From contig NZ_JADIKC010000003.1 of NCBI RefSeq assembly GCF_016905005.1, forward strand, positions 310,001 to 374,000: a stretch of DNA of 64,000 nt, written 5' to 3'. Shown here piece after piece: positions 46,938-55,450 of this stretch. This DNA is from Dyella kyungheensis. Lineage in GTDB: Bacteria > Pseudomonadota > Gammaproteobacteria > Xanthomonadales > Rhodanobacteraceae. The first letter of the stretch is position 1. Every line of letters begins with the position of its first letter. The notes below the pieces were generated by a model. It had not been told where the DNA came from. It did no database searches and was given only the letters and a program-made list of their open reading frames with translations. The position numbers and the translations under genes were made by a program.

Positions 46938-47168
46938 ATGTCTAAGTTCTTCCGCCGCCGCAAGTTCTGCCGCTTCACGGCCGAAAAAGTCAAAGAGATC
47001 GATTACAAGGATCTCAACACCCTGCGCCAGTACGTGACCGAGAACGGCAAGATCGTTCCGTCGCGCATCACCGGCACCAAGGCTCGCTACCAGCGTCAGC
47101 TGGCGACCGCGATCAAGCGCGCTCGCTTCCTGGCTCTGCTGCCGTACACGGATAACCACGACGTCTAA
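46938..47168 (+). CDS. rpsR: 30S ribosomal protein S18
   Basis: 76 residues, full S18 ([17 protein letters not shown] ... [21 protein letters not shown]). It binds S6 on the platform of the small subunit. 14 bases after rpsF. Confidence 0.98.
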   Translation: MSKFFRRRKFCRFTAEKVKEIDYKDLNTLRQYVTENGKIVPSRITGTKARYQRQLATAIKRARFLALLPYTDNHDV

Positions 47169-47183
47169 GTCGTGCTCCAGCTT

Positions 47184-47206
47184 CCTCTCCCCTCCGGGGA
47201 GAGGGA
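47184..47206. repeat. Small hairpin repeat family C, copy between rpsR and rplI
   Basis: CCTCTCCCC-TCCGGGG-AGAGG type stem in the 110-base gap between two ribosomal protein genes, so it is transcribed within the operon and could lower or separate downstream expression. Confidence 0.65.
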
Positions 47207-47278
47207 GCAAAATGAACCCCTTCGGACAACCGTCCAGGCTGCGCCGGGCCACACCGGTGCTAACGAAAAGGAACCATC

Positions 47279-47728
47279 ATGGAACTGATTCTTCTCGAAA
47301 AAGTCCGCAACCTCGGCAACCTTGGCGACAAGGTCAGCGTGAAGCCGGGTTATGGCCGTAACTACCTGCTGCCGCAGGGCAAGGCCGTGCCGGTCAACGC
47401 CGCCAACCTCGAAGCTTTCGAGAAGCGCCGCGCCGAGTACGAAGCCAAGGCTGCCTCGCAGCTGTCCGGCGCCGAAGGCCGCAAGGCCAAGCTGGAAGGC
47501 GTCACGGTGACCATCGCCGCCAACGCCAGTCCGGAAGGCAAGCTGTACGGCTCGGTCGGTCCGCGCGAAATCTCCGAGGCCCTCGCGGCCGCCGGTCATG
47601 AAGTGCACAAGGGCGAAGTGATCCAGGGCGAAGGCCCGATCCGTCACACCGGCGAATTCGACGTGGTGATCGCGCTGCACGCCGACGTGCAGACCCAGAT
47701 CAAGGTGATCGTGGTCGGCGAAAAGTAA
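47279..47728 (+). CDS. rplI: 50S ribosomal protein L9
   Basis: 149 residues. N-domain [36 protein letters not shown], long connecting helix ([23 protein letters not shown]) and C-domain. Last gene of the ribosomal cluster, ended by a hairpin terminator. Confidence 0.98.
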   Translation: MELILLEKVRNLGNLGDKVSVKPGYGRNYLLPQGKAVPVNAANLEAFEKRRAEYEAKAASQLSGAEGRKAKLEGVTVTIAANASPEGKLYGSVGPREISEALAAAGHEVHKGEVIQGEGPIRHTGEFDVVIALHADVQTQIKVIVVGEK

Positions 47729-47755
47729 GCCGCTTCGATCCCTTTGGGATGAAAC

Positions 47756-47787
47756 AAACGGGCGCCGCTGGCGCCCGTTTGTTTTGG
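47756..47787 (+). terminator. Terminator of the rpsF-rpsR-rplI operon
   Basis: ACGGGCGCC-GCT-GGCGCCCGT followed by TTGTTTTGG, 30 bases past the rplI stop. Confidence 0.85.
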
Positions 47788-47789
47788 TG

Positions 47790-47870
47790 AAGGGTTAATA
47801 GTGAAGAGTAAAAGGAGAGAGCCACGCGCCGACGCTCCCGCTCTCTCTTCACTTTTACCATTCACCCTTT
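47790..47870. repeat. Imperfect inverted repeat between rplI and dnaB
   Basis: AAGGGTTAATAGTGAAGAGT...GGAGAGAGC on the left and GCTCTCTCTTCAC...ACCATTCACCCTT on the right are roughly complementary, with offsets. The theme (attcac/gtgaa strings) recurs in the loop of the inverted repeat upstream of ffh. Confidence 0.5.
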
Positions 47871-47883
47871 GCCGCTCTGCCAT

Positions 47884-47923
47884 CCATCCACAGAAAATCC
47901 CGACTTATCCACAGATTTCCACA
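47884..47923 (+). promoter_or_regulatory. Three DnaA-box-like sites before dnaB
   Basis: CCATCCACA (47884-47892), TTATCCACA (47905-47913, a perfect consensus DnaA box) and ATTTCCACA (47915-47923). Start-to-start distances are 21 and 10 bases, so all three lie on the same face of the helix. They stand about 95-130 bases before the dnaB ATG. Confidence 0.65.
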
Positions 47924-48015
47924 GGTTAACGTCTCGTCGCCTGAGATGGCGCCGCGTATGCTCTGTAGCCAACGTCCGCCGCCGGCAATGCAGCCTTTCG
48001 CTGCGAGGAATCGCG

Positions 48016-49443
48016 ATGTCCTTCGTTTCCGATCGTTCCGACCGCCCTGAGCGCCGCGGTCGTTCCGAGCGCAAACCCCTGTCCAACATCGACGCGCTGC
48101 GCGTACCGCCGAATTCGATCGACGCGGAACAAGCGGTGCTGGGCGGCCTCATGCTGTCGCCCGATTCGCTGGACAAGGTGGCCGACCGCCTCGCCGAGCA
48201 GGATTTCTACCGCAAGGACCACCGCCTGATCTGGCGCGCCATCACCGAGCTGGCGGGCAAGGGCATGCCGTGCGACGCGGTGACCTTGGGCGACTGGTTC
48301 GAGGCCAACGGCCTGGCCGACATGGTCGGTGGCGCTGCCTACCTGATCGAACTGGCCAATACCACGCCGAGCGCCGCGAACATTGCCGCCTATGCGGAGA
48401 TCGTGCGCGAGAAGTCGGTACTGCGCCAGCTGATCGACGCCGGCACCGGCATCACCGAGGACGGCTACCAGCCCGATGGCATGGGCGTGCAGGAAGTGCT
48501 GGAGCGCGCCGAGCAGGCGGTCTTCAAGATCGCCGAGTCCGGTGCGCGCGGCAAGAAGGACACCGTGTCGATGCGCGAGGCGGTGAAGGACGCGTTCCGC
48601 ATCCTCTCCGAGCGCTTCGAGAACAAGGGCCAGCTCACCGGTATCTCCACCGGCTTCTCCGACCTGGACGAACTCACCTCGGGCCTGCAACCGTCCGACC
48701 TGATCATCGTCGCGGCGCGCCCTTCGATGGGCAAGACGGCGTTCTCGGTGAATATCGCCGAAGCAGCGGCGATGCGCGGCAAGAAGGCGGTGGCCATTTT
48801 CTCGATGGAAATGTCCGCCTCGCAGTTGGCCTTCCGTATGATTTCCTCGGTCGGCCGCATCCACGCGCAGCATCTGCGCAACGGCGACCTCGCCGAGGAA
48901 GACTGGCCGCGCGTCACCAATGCCATCGCCTTGCTGTCCGAGGCGAAGATCTTCATCGATGACACGCCCGGTCTGTCGCCGGTCGAACTGCGTTCGCGTT
49001 CGCGCCGCCTGCATCGCGAGCATGGCGGCCTGGGCCTGATCGTGATCGACTACCTGCAGCTGATGCAGGTGCCCGGCATGAAGGAAAACCGCGCGACCGA
49101 AATCTCGGAAATCTCGCGCTCGCTCAAGGGTCTCGCCAAGGAACTCAACTGCCCGGTAATTGCCCTGTCGCAGTTGAACCGCTCGCTGGAACAGCGCGCC
49201 GACAAGCGTCCGATGATGTCCGACCTGCGCGAATCGGGCGCTATCGAACAGGACGCGGACGTGATCATGTTCATTTACCGCGACGAGTACTACAACAAGG
49301 AATCGCCGGACAAAGGCCTGGCCGAAATCATCATCGGCAAGCAGCGTAACGGTCCGACGGATACGGTGAAGCTCACCTTCCTCGGTCACTACACCAAGTT
49401 CGAGAACTACGCGCCCGATTCCTTCGTCGGCGCATTCGAGTAA
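48016..49443 (+). CDS. dnaB: Replicative DNA helicase DnaB
   Basis: 475 residues. N-terminal DnaB domain (PPNSIDAEQAVLGGLMLSPDSLDKVADRL), linker, then the RecA-type motor with Walker A ARPSMGKTAFS, Walker B LIVIDYLQLMQ, and H3/H4 motifs (SQLNRSLEQRADKRPMMSDLRESG; GKQRNGPTDTVKL). Hexameric 5'-3' helicase at the fork. GAGGA precedes the ATG. Confidence 0.98.
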   Translation: MSFVSDRSDRPERRGRSERKPLSNIDALRVPPNSIDAEQAVLGGLMLSPDSLDKVADRLAEQDFYRKDHRLIWRAITELAGKGMPCDAVTLGDWFEANGLADMVGGAAYLIELANTTPSAANIAAYAEIVREKSVLRQLIDAGTGITEDGYQPDGMGVQEVLERAEQAVFKIAESGARGKKDTVSMREAVKDAFRILSERFENKGQLTGISTGFSDLDELTSGLQPSDLIIVAARPSMGKTAFSVNIAEAAAMRGKKAVAIFSMEMSASQLAFRMISSVGRIHAQHLRNGDLAEEDWPRVTNAIALLSEAKIFIDDTPGLSPVELRSRSRRLHREHGGLGLIVIDYLQLMQVPGMKENRATEISEISRSLKGLAKELNCPVIALSQLNRSLEQRADKRPMMSDLRESGAIEQDADVIMFIYRDEYYNKESPDKGLAEIIIGKQRNGPTDTVKLTFLGHYTKFENYAPDSFVGAFE

Positions 49444-49458
49444 CCCTGCACCCAACGC

Positions 49459-49496
49459 GTACAGGTGCCGTTTCGTTACAGGAACGGCACCTGTAC
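49459..49496. terminator. Perfect hairpin after dnaB
   Basis: GTACAGGTGCCGTT / AACGGCACCTGTAC, 14-base perfect arms with a 10-base loop, 16 bases past the dnaB stop. There is no T-run, so it may be a Rho-assisted or stabilising element. Confidence 0.6.
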
Positions 49497-49525
49497 CGCC
49501 GTGTCCCTATGCGCGGAGTGCACAC

Positions 49526-49543
49526 GAATCCCGTACGGGATTC
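49526..49543. promoter_or_regulatory. 18-base perfect palindrome
   Basis: GAATCCCGTACGGGATTC, continuous and perfect, 52 bases before a tiny membrane-protein gene. It has the look of a dimeric regulator site. Regulator unknown. Confidence 0.45.
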
Positions 49544-49594
49544 ACATCATCCAGCGCAACCTCGTTACCGGTTTTCCCGAACGAGGCACAACAC

Positions 49595-49747
49595 ATGTCG
49601 CTCATTCTTCTACTCATCGTCGTGTTGCTTCTGCTCGGCGCGCTGCCGTCCTGGCCGTATAGCCGCAGCTGGGGTTATGGCCCCAGCGGTGGACTGGGCC
49701 TGGTGCTGATCATCCTGATCGTCTTGCTGGTACTGGGTGTTATCTGA
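49595..49747 (+). CDS. DUF3309-like 50-residue membrane protein
   Basis: Fifty residues: a hydrophobic helix (LILLLIVVLLLLGALPSWPY), a short SRSWGYGPSGGLG turn and a second helix (LVLIILIVLLVLGVI). The pattern fits the DUF3309 family of tiny two-helix proteins. Too short to be picked easily but has a clear ATG and stop, and its partner lipoprotein starts 10 bases later. Confidence 0.8.
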   Translation: MSLILLLIVVLLLLGALPSWPYSRSWGYGPSGGLGLVLIILIVLLVLGVI

Positions 49748-49757
49748 GGACGATGCC

Positions 49758-49973
49758 ATGAAACGAACCATCATTCCCGCGTCGCTGATCGTCGTATGCC
49801 TGGCCCTGGCCGGTTGCGGCAGTACGACTCGCGTGGTGCAGAACACCGACACCTGCGGCAAGCAGATGACCGACCTGCAGGACGCGCTGGCTTCCGGTGC
49901 GATGAGTCAGCACGAATACGACAAGGCGCGTCGCGTGGCCATCGAACGTTGCAATTCGCGCGATACGCACTGA
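49758..49973 (+). CDS. Small lipoprotein with SHOCT-like C-terminus
   Basis: 71 residues. Lipobox LALAGC. The C-terminal helix pair MTDLQDALASGAMSQHEYDKARRVAIE has the SHOCT shape (L-x2-L-x3-G-x-I/M-x2-x-E-Y). Co-transcribed with the DUF3309-like gene; function unknown. Confidence 0.78.
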   Translation: MKRTIIPASLIVVCLALAGCGSTTRVVQNTDTCGKQMTDLQDALASGAMSQHEYDKARRVAIERCNSRDTH

Positions 49974-50176
49974 GTTGGGTAGGGCTATCGGTGAGGGTAG
50001 CCATTGCCCGGGGAATGCCACGGGAGCGCCCCGGGAGCGCCGGGCTGGAAGGTTAGGTTGGGCGCGTCGGGCCGGATGGCCGCGGCCAAGGCTGGTAAGC
50101 TTCCAGCCCTGTCCGAGGCCAACCGGCCCATCTTTTCCACCTTCCTCACCGCGCCTACGCCGGGCGCCAGGCCCGC

Positions 50177-51265
50177 ATGAGCCGCACCACCGTTGCCACC
50201 ATCCATCTGGGCGCCCTGCGCCACAACCTGGCCCGCATCAAGCAGCTGGCTGCGCCTGCCAAGGTCATGGCGGTGGTCAAGGCCGACGCCTACGGACATG
50301 GGCTGGAACGCGTGGCTCGTGCACTTGACGGCGAGGCGGATGCATTTGCGGTGGCCGCCCTGGGCGATGGATTGCGTTTGCGCGCGGCTGGCCATCGGCA
50401 GCGCATCGTGGTGTTGTCCGGTCCGGATCGCGCCAGCGACATCGCCGAGATGCAGCGGCTGAATCTCGATGCCGCCATCCATCATGAAGAACAACTGCAC
50501 TGGTTGAAGGAAGCGTCGCCATCGCGCGGTTCGTTGCGCGTCTGGCTGAAGGTGGACAGCGGCATGCATCGCCTGGGCTTTGCGCCGGAAAGCGTCGCGT
50601 TCGTCCACGGACAACTGGCCGCGATGCCCGGTATCGATCCGGAGATCGGACTGCTCACCCACTTCGCCGAATCCGAAGTGTTCGACGGTAGCGAAACGCC
50701 CGCGCAGATCCTCCGTTTCAACGAGGCGACACACTCGTTGCAGGGGCCGCGCTCGTTGTCGAACTCGGCGGCGCTGCTGGGCTGGACCGAAGCCCGCGGC
50801 GACTGGGTGCGTACGGGCGGCTTGCTGTATGGCCTGTCCGTCGTCGACGGCAAGACCGGCGCCGATTTCGGCTTCCGTCCGGCGATGACGCTGAGCACGC
50901 GATTGATCGCCGTCAATCGCATCGGCAAGGGTGAGCGCATCGGTTACAACGGTACCTGGACCTGCCCCGAAGACATGCCTGTCGGTGTGGCTGCCGTGGG
51001 CTACGGCGATGGCTATCCGCGCAGCGCGGTGGCCGGCACCCCGGTGCGGGTGGGCGATCGTCAGGTGCCGCTGATTGGCCGCGTGTCGATGGATCTGATC
51101 ACGCTCGATCTTCGCGACGCACCCCAGGCGAAAGTGGGCGACCGCGTCACGCTGTGGGGACCGGAGTTGCCGGTGGAACGCATCGCCGCCCAGGCGGGCA
51201 CGATCTCCTACGACCTGACCTGCGGCATGACCAAGCGCGTGCTGTTCGTGGAAGACGAAGACTGA
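50177..51265 (+). CDS. alr: Alanine racemase
   Basis: 362 residues, PLP-dependent. Lysine site MAVVKADAYGHGLERVA, WLKVDSGMHRLG, second-half catalytic Tyr in GYGDGYPR and GRVSMDLITLDL. Makes D-alanine for peptidoglycan. The dnaB-alr-radA order is kept, with two small genes inserted. Confidence 0.97.
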   Translation: MSRTTVATIHLGALRHNLARIKQLAAPAKVMAVVKADAYGHGLERVARALDGEADAFAVAALGDGLRLRAAGHRQRIVVLSGPDRASDIAEMQRLNLDAAIHHEEQLHWLKEASPSRGSLRVWLKVDSGMHRLGFAPESVAFVHGQLAAMPGIDPEIGLLTHFAESEVFDGSETPAQILRFNEATHSLQGPRSLSNSAALLGWTEARGDWVRTGGLLYGLSVVDGKTGADFGFRPAMTLSTRLIAVNRIGKGERIGYNGTWTCPEDMPVGVAAVGYGDGYPRSAVAGTPVRVGDRQVPLIGRVSMDLITLDLRDAPQAKVGDRVTLWGPELPVERIAAQAGTISYDLTCGMTKRVLFVEDED

Positions 51266-51370
51266 GCGAGCCGAACGCGCTCAACCCACCACGGCTGAAT
51301 GTCTCGCGGTATGCGATGCCGGCCCGCTAAGCTGGGCCATTCGCTCGCGCACCCGATCAGGAACCCAAGC

Positions 51371-52753
51371 ATGGCCAAAGCCAAGACCGCCTATGTCTGC
51401 ACCGACTGCGGCGCGGAGCATTCCAAGTGGCAGGGCCAATGCGTGGACTGCGGTGTGTGGAACACGCTGAGCGAAATCGTGGTGCAGCCCGCCGTGAAAT
51501 CCGCCGGTGCGGCACGCAGCACCACCGGCTACGCAGGCGCCGCGGCCGGTTCGCCCAAGGTGACGCCGCTGACCGCCGTGGCAACCGATGCGGAGACCCG
51601 CACGCTCACCGGCATCGGCGAACTGGACCGCGTGCTGGGCGGCGGTCTGGTGGACGGTTCGGTGGTGCTGATCGGCGGCGATCCGGGCATCGGCAAATCG
51701 ACCCTGCTGCTGCAGATGCTGGGAACGCTGGGCGCGCGGATTCCCAGCGTGTATGTGACAGGCGAGGAATCGCTGGGCCAGGTGGCCTCGCGCGCGCAGC
51801 GACTGGATCTGCCGCTGGCGCCGCTGCATGCGCTGGCGGAAACCTGCATCGAACGCATCATCGAACAGGCGCTGAGCACCCGCCCGCGCGTGCTGGTGAT
51901 CGACTCCATCCAGACCATCTGGACGGAATTGCTTACCGCGGCGCCGGGCTCGGTCAGCCAGGTGCGCGAATCGGCGGCCAAGCTCACGCGCTTCGCCAAG
52001 GAAACCGGCACCTCGGTGTTCCTGGTCGGTCATGTGACGAAAGAAGGCGGCATTGCCGGCCCGCGCGTGCTCGAACACATGGTGGATGCGGTGCTTTATT
52101 TCGAAGGCGAATCGGGCAGCCGCTTCCGTGTGCTGCGCGCCTTCAAGAATCGCTTCGGCGCGGTGAACGAGCTGGGCGTGTTCGCGATGTCGGAGAAGGG
52201 CCTGCGCGAAGTGCCCAATCCTTCGGCGATTTTCCTCTCGGCCCATAGCGGCCCGACCTCGGGCAGTGCAGTGATGGTGACGCGCGAAGGCACGCGGCCC
52301 TTGCTGGTGGAAGTGCAGGCGCTGGTGGATCAGTCCTCGCTGGGCAATCCGCGCCGCGTTGCCTTGGGCCTGGAGCAGAATCGCCTCGCCATGCTCCTGG
52401 CCGTGCTGCATCGACATGGCGGCGTGGCCGCGTACGACCAGGACGTGTTCGTCAACGTGGTCGGCGGCATTCGCGTGCAGGAGACCGCAGCCGATTTGCC
52501 GGTGCTGCTGGCCGTGCTCTCGTCGCTGCGTGATCGTCCGTTGCCGGAGAAGACTGTCGCGTTTGGCGAGGTGGGTTTGTCGGGCGAGATCCGGCCGGTG
52601 CCCAATGGTGATGAGCGCTTGAAAGAGGCGGCGCATCACGGGTTTCAGAAGGCGATTGTGCCGAAGGCGAATGCGCCGAAGAAGTCGAAAGTCGGCGACA
52701 TGGAAATTGTCGCAGTGGAACGCTTGTCGGAAGCGATCGACGCCTGCCGCTGA
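51371..52753 (+). CDS. radA: DNA repair protein RadA
   Basis: 460 residues. N-terminal zinc finger (CTDCG ... CVDCGVW), RecA-like core with Walker A GGDPGIGKSTLL, the RadA-specific KNRFG motif (FKNRFGAVNELGVF), and a Lon-protease-like C-terminal domain (DLPVLLAVLSSLRDRPLPEKTVAFGEVGLSGEIRPV). Branch-migration helicase in recombinational repair. Confidence 0.97.
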   Translation: MAKAKTAYVCTDCGAEHSKWQGQCVDCGVWNTLSEIVVQPAVKSAGAARSTTGYAGAAAGSPKVTPLTAVATDAETRTLTGIGELDRVLGGGLVDGSVVLIGGDPGIGKSTLLLQMLGTLGARIPSVYVTGEESLGQVASRAQRLDLPLAPLHALAETCIERIIEQALSTRPRVLVIDSIQTIWTELLTAAPGSVSQVRESAAKLTRFAKETGTSVFLVGHVTKEGGIAGPRVLEHMVDAVLYFEGESGSRFRVLRAFKNRFGAVNELGVFAMSEKGLREVPNPSAIFLSAHSGPTSGSAVMVTREGTRPLLVEVQALVDQSSLGNPRRVALGLEQNRLAMLLAVLHRHGGVAAYDQDVFVNVVGGIRVQETAADLPVLLAVLSSLRDRPLPEKTVAFGEVGLSGEIRPVPNGDERLKEAAHHGFQKAIVPKANAPKKSKVGDMEIVAVERLSEAIDACR

Positions 52754-52778
52754 ACCCGCCAGCCGCAGCGCGTTTTTT

Positions 52779-52860
52779 TGTGGGAGCGCATCCTGTGCGC
52801 GACAGCCCCGCTTGGGTGCACGGCTTCGTAGGTTTGTCGCGCACAGGGTGCGCTCCCACA
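52779..52860. repeat. Dispersed palindrome family A, copy 4
   Basis: TGTGGGAGCGCATCCTGTGCGCGACA and TGTCGCGCACAGGGTGCGCTCCCACA, between the convergent ends of radA and the GST gene. Confidence 0.85.
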
Positions 52861-52874
52861 GTAGATCTGTCGCC

Positions 52875-53483
52875 TTATACGGGCGGCAGCGCCGCAAAAT
52901 CCGGATGCAGTTCGGCGCGCGCTGAAAACGCCGCCAATTGCGGATAAGCCTTCGCATCGATCACATCGGCCGCCACCAATTGGGTAAAGCCCCAGGCGAC
53001 GGCGATGGTTACATCGGCCTGGCTCGGCGAGCTTCCAAAAATCCAGCCATCGACTCCACGCAGTTCGCGTTCGAGCAAATCATGGGCCGCATGCAACTGG
53101 CCTTTGACGCGTTTCATCCAGCCTTCGTCGCGCTTGTCCGCATCGCGTTTGTCTTCGTAGACGATCTGCACGGCTTTTTCGCTGGCTGCGAGGGCGATGC
53201 CGGTGAGTCGAAGTGCGCGTTGTCGGTCCGCTGCATCCGTGGGCATCAGTGCCGCGCGATCACTTTGCGCCTGGGCCCACTCGATGATCAGTCCGGACTC
53301 GGTGAGCATGCCGCCATCGTCCAGCACCAGCGTGGGCGCCTTCACCAGCGGGTTGATGCGCTGGAACTCATCGAAATGCCGGAACACCGACATCGAGCGA
53401 TGCGTGAAAGGGATGCCCAGCAGTCGCAGTGAAATCGCGGTTCGACGCACGTAGGGTGAATCGAGCATGCCGATCAGTTCCAC
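52875..53483 (-). CDS. Glutathione S-transferase family protein
   Basis: 202 residues. Thioredoxin-like N-domain beginning VELIGMLDSPYVRRTAISLRLLG with NPLVKAPTLVLDDG and LTESGLIIEWAQ (GSH-binding Glu-Ser), then an all-helical C-domain. The start is GTG at 53483, with GGAGG five bases upstream; an ATG exists at 53468 but would cut the first strand. Substrate unknown. Confidence 0.9.
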   Translation of the reverse strand: MELIGMLDSPYVRRTAISLRLLGIPFTHRSMSVFRHFDEFQRINPLVKAPTLVLDDGGMLTESGLIIEWAQAQSDRAALMPTDAADRQRALRLTGIALAASEKAVQIVYEDKRDADKRDEGWMKRVKGQLHAAHDLLERELRGVDGWIFGSSPSQADVTIAVAWGFTQLVAADVIDAKAYPQLAAFSARAELHPDFAALPPV

Positions 53484-53494
53484 GAGAACCTCCG

Positions 53495-54355
53495 TCAGGA
53501 ATGGAAGACGACGGTCTTGCCGCCGTTGAGCAGCACGCGATCGTCGAGGTAGAGGCGCAGGGTGCGCGCAAGTACGCGGCGTTCGATGTCGCGGCCGATG
53601 CGGATCAGGTCTTCCGGCGTATCGGCATGGGTGACGCGCTCGATGTCCTGCTCGATGATCGGACCTTCGTCCAGCTCGGCCGTGACGAAATGCGCGGTGG
53701 CGCCAATCAGCTTGACGCCGCGGCGGTAGGCCTGGTGATAGGGGCGCGCGCCCTTGAAGCCCGGCAGAAACGAGTGGTGGATGTTGATGCAGCGACCGGC
53801 CAGTTTGCGCGTCAGCTCGCTGGAGAGGATCTGCATGTAGCGCGCGAGCACCACCAGGTCCGTGCCGGATTGTTCGATCAGTGCGTCCAGCACGCCTTCC
53901 TGCTCGGCCCGGCTGTTCTTGTCGACGGGCAGGTAGTGGAAGGGAACGCCATCCAGGTCGAGATGGCGATAGGTTTCGCGCGGATGGTTGGCGATGACGC
54001 CCGCGATATCCATCGGCAGCTCGCCAATGCGCCAGCGGTAGAGGATGTCCGCGAGGCAGTGATCGAACTTCGACACGAGCAGCATCACGCGCCGGCGCTG
54101 CGCCCGGTTGCGCAGAGTCCACTGCATGGCCAGCGACTTGGCGAAACCCTCCAGGCCCTGCTCGAGCGCCGCGAAGTCGCGCTCGGCATCTTCGAACACC
54201 AGGCGCATGAAGAAGCGGCCGGTTTCGGCATCGCCAAACTGCTGCGCCTCGATGATGTTGCCGCCCTGTGCGGCAAGGTGGTTCGATACCGCCGCCACGA
54301 TGCCAGCACGGTCGGGACAGGAAAGTGTCAGGACGAACTGGCCGGGAATGATCAT
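53495..54355 (-). CDS. purU: Formyltetrahydrofolate deformylase
   Basis: 286 residues. N-terminal ACT domain ([22 protein letters not shown]) and C-terminal formyl-transferase-like domain with [21 protein letters not shown] and [17 protein letters not shown]. Hydrolyses 10-formyl-THF to formate and THF, balancing one-carbon pools. Overlap-free operon with the GST gene 11 bases downstream. Confidence 0.96.
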   Translation of the reverse strand: MIIPGQFVLTLSCPDRAGIVAAVSNHLAAQGGNIIEAQQFGDAETGRFFMRLVFEDAERDFAALEQGLEGFAKSLAMQWTLRNRAQRRRVMLLVSKFDHCLADILYRWRIGELPMDIAGVIANHPRETYRHLDLDGVPFHYLPVDKNSRAEQEGVLDALIEQSGTDLVVLARYMQILSSELTRKLAGRCINIHHSFLPGFKGARPYHQAYRRGVKLIGATAHFVTAELDEGPIIEQDIERVTHADTPEDLIRIGRDIERRVLARTLRLYLDDRVLLNGGKTVVFHS

Positions 54356-54365
54356 GGCATGCGCT

Positions 54366-55184
54366 TCATGGCGTGCGATGGAGGATGAGTTCGAGCACCG
54401 CCTTGGTGCCGAAGAAGGCAAGCAGCAATACGCCCATGCCCACCAGGGTGAGATTGACGGCGCTGCGGCCCCGCCAGCCATGCCGCCAGCGGCCGATGAG
54501 CAGGGTGCCGAACACCAGCCACGCGATGATCGACAGCACCGTCTTGTGGATCAGGTGCTGGCCGAACAGGTTGTCCACGAACAGGATACCGGTGAGCAGG
54601 GTGAGCGTGAGCAGCAGGAAACCGGCGCCGATCAGCCGGAACATCAGCGTTTCCGTCAGCGTCAGCGGCGGTAGCGCGCGCATCCAGGAGCCCACCTGGC
54701 GATGGCGTAGCGCGCGCTCCTGCACCGCGAGCAGGATGGCCAGGGCAGCGGCGATCGAGAGCACGCTGAAGGCCAGCAGCGCCACGGTGACGTGCAGCTT
54801 GATCTGCCACTCCAGCGGTAGCGGCGCCGTGGCGGGCGCCGCGAACGTGTCCAGCGCAAGCAGCAGCGCGGTCAGCGGAAACACGATGACGCCCAGTCCC
54901 GCCACCGGTCGCCAGATGTTCACCACCAGCGTCAGCGCGGAAACCACGCAGGCCATCAAGGACAGCGCGGAGAAGAAATGCAGGTCCAGCGAGCCGCGAT
55001 GCGCACTCAGCAGGGTGCCCGCATGAATCAACACGGCAGCGCCCGCCAGCACCAGCGCGGAACGGTTCAGCGGCTGCCCGCCACCGAGCAGCGGGCGGGC
55101 CAGAGCCGTCGCGGCGACGAGGTAAAGCACGACGGCGAGCAGGGCAAAGAGGACGATGGCAGCCATAGCGGGCGAGTGTGGCAT
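54366..55184 (-). CDS. CcsA/HemX-like cytochrome c assembly family membrane protein
   Basis: 272 residues with eight hydrophobic segments. It matches the ypjD/CcsA-related family often encoded next to ffh in gammaproteobacteria: conserved His and Trp-rich parts in [47 protein letters not shown] and [21 protein letters not shown]. Suggested roles are haem handling or magnesium/cobalt efflux (CorE); unproved. ATG at 55166 is an alternative start. Ends 10 bases before purU on the same strand. Confidence 0.88.
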   Translation of the reverse strand: MPHSPAMAAIVLFALLAVVLYLVAATALARPLLGGGQPLNRSALVLAGAAVLIHAGTLLSAHRGSLDLHFFSALSLMACVVSALTLVVNIWRPVAGLGVIVFPLTALLLALDTFAAPATAPLPLEWQIKLHVTVALLAFSVLSIAAALAILLAVQERALRHRQVGSWMRALPPLTLTETLMFRLIGAGFLLLTLTLLTGILFVDNLFGQHLIHKTVLSIIAWLVFGTLLIGRWRHGWRGRSAVNLTLVGMGVLLLAFFGTKAVLELILHRTP

Positions 55185-55227
55185 GGGCGGCTCAATGGGG
55201 GGAAGACGGGGTTTGTGGGGGCGTGAA

Positions 55228-55383
55228 GCCGGCCGCTGGGCGGCCTGTGAAGCCGCTCGCTGCGCTAGCTGTAAATGGTCAATGGAAAGAGCTGGGGAGA
55301 TGACCGTCGGCTTCGGCGCTGTTCACTATTCACCACTAACAGCGAGCGCCGCGAGCGGCTTCACAGGCCGCCCAGCGGCCGGC
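55228..55383. repeat. 44-base near-perfect inverted repeat upstream of ffh
   Basis: Left arm 55228-55271, right arm 55340-55383, complementary at 42 of 44 positions, separated by 68 bases. Arms begin GCCGGCCGCTGGGCGGCCTG and end CAGGCCGCCCAGCGGCCGGC. The right arm ends about 33 bases before the -10 box of ffh. Confidence 0.85.
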
Positions 55384-55415
55384 GTTACGATCCAGCAGCG
55401 ACCGCCTTCACCAGC

Positions 55416-55421
55416 TATAAT
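55416..55421 (+). promoter_or_regulatory. -10 box of the ffh promoter
   Basis: TATAAT, perfect consensus, 30 bases before the ffh ATG. No clear TTGACA at the expected distance, so only the -10 is called. Confidence 0.55.
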
Positions 55422-55450
55422 CGCCGTCTTTCCGCCTACCGGCCTGATCC

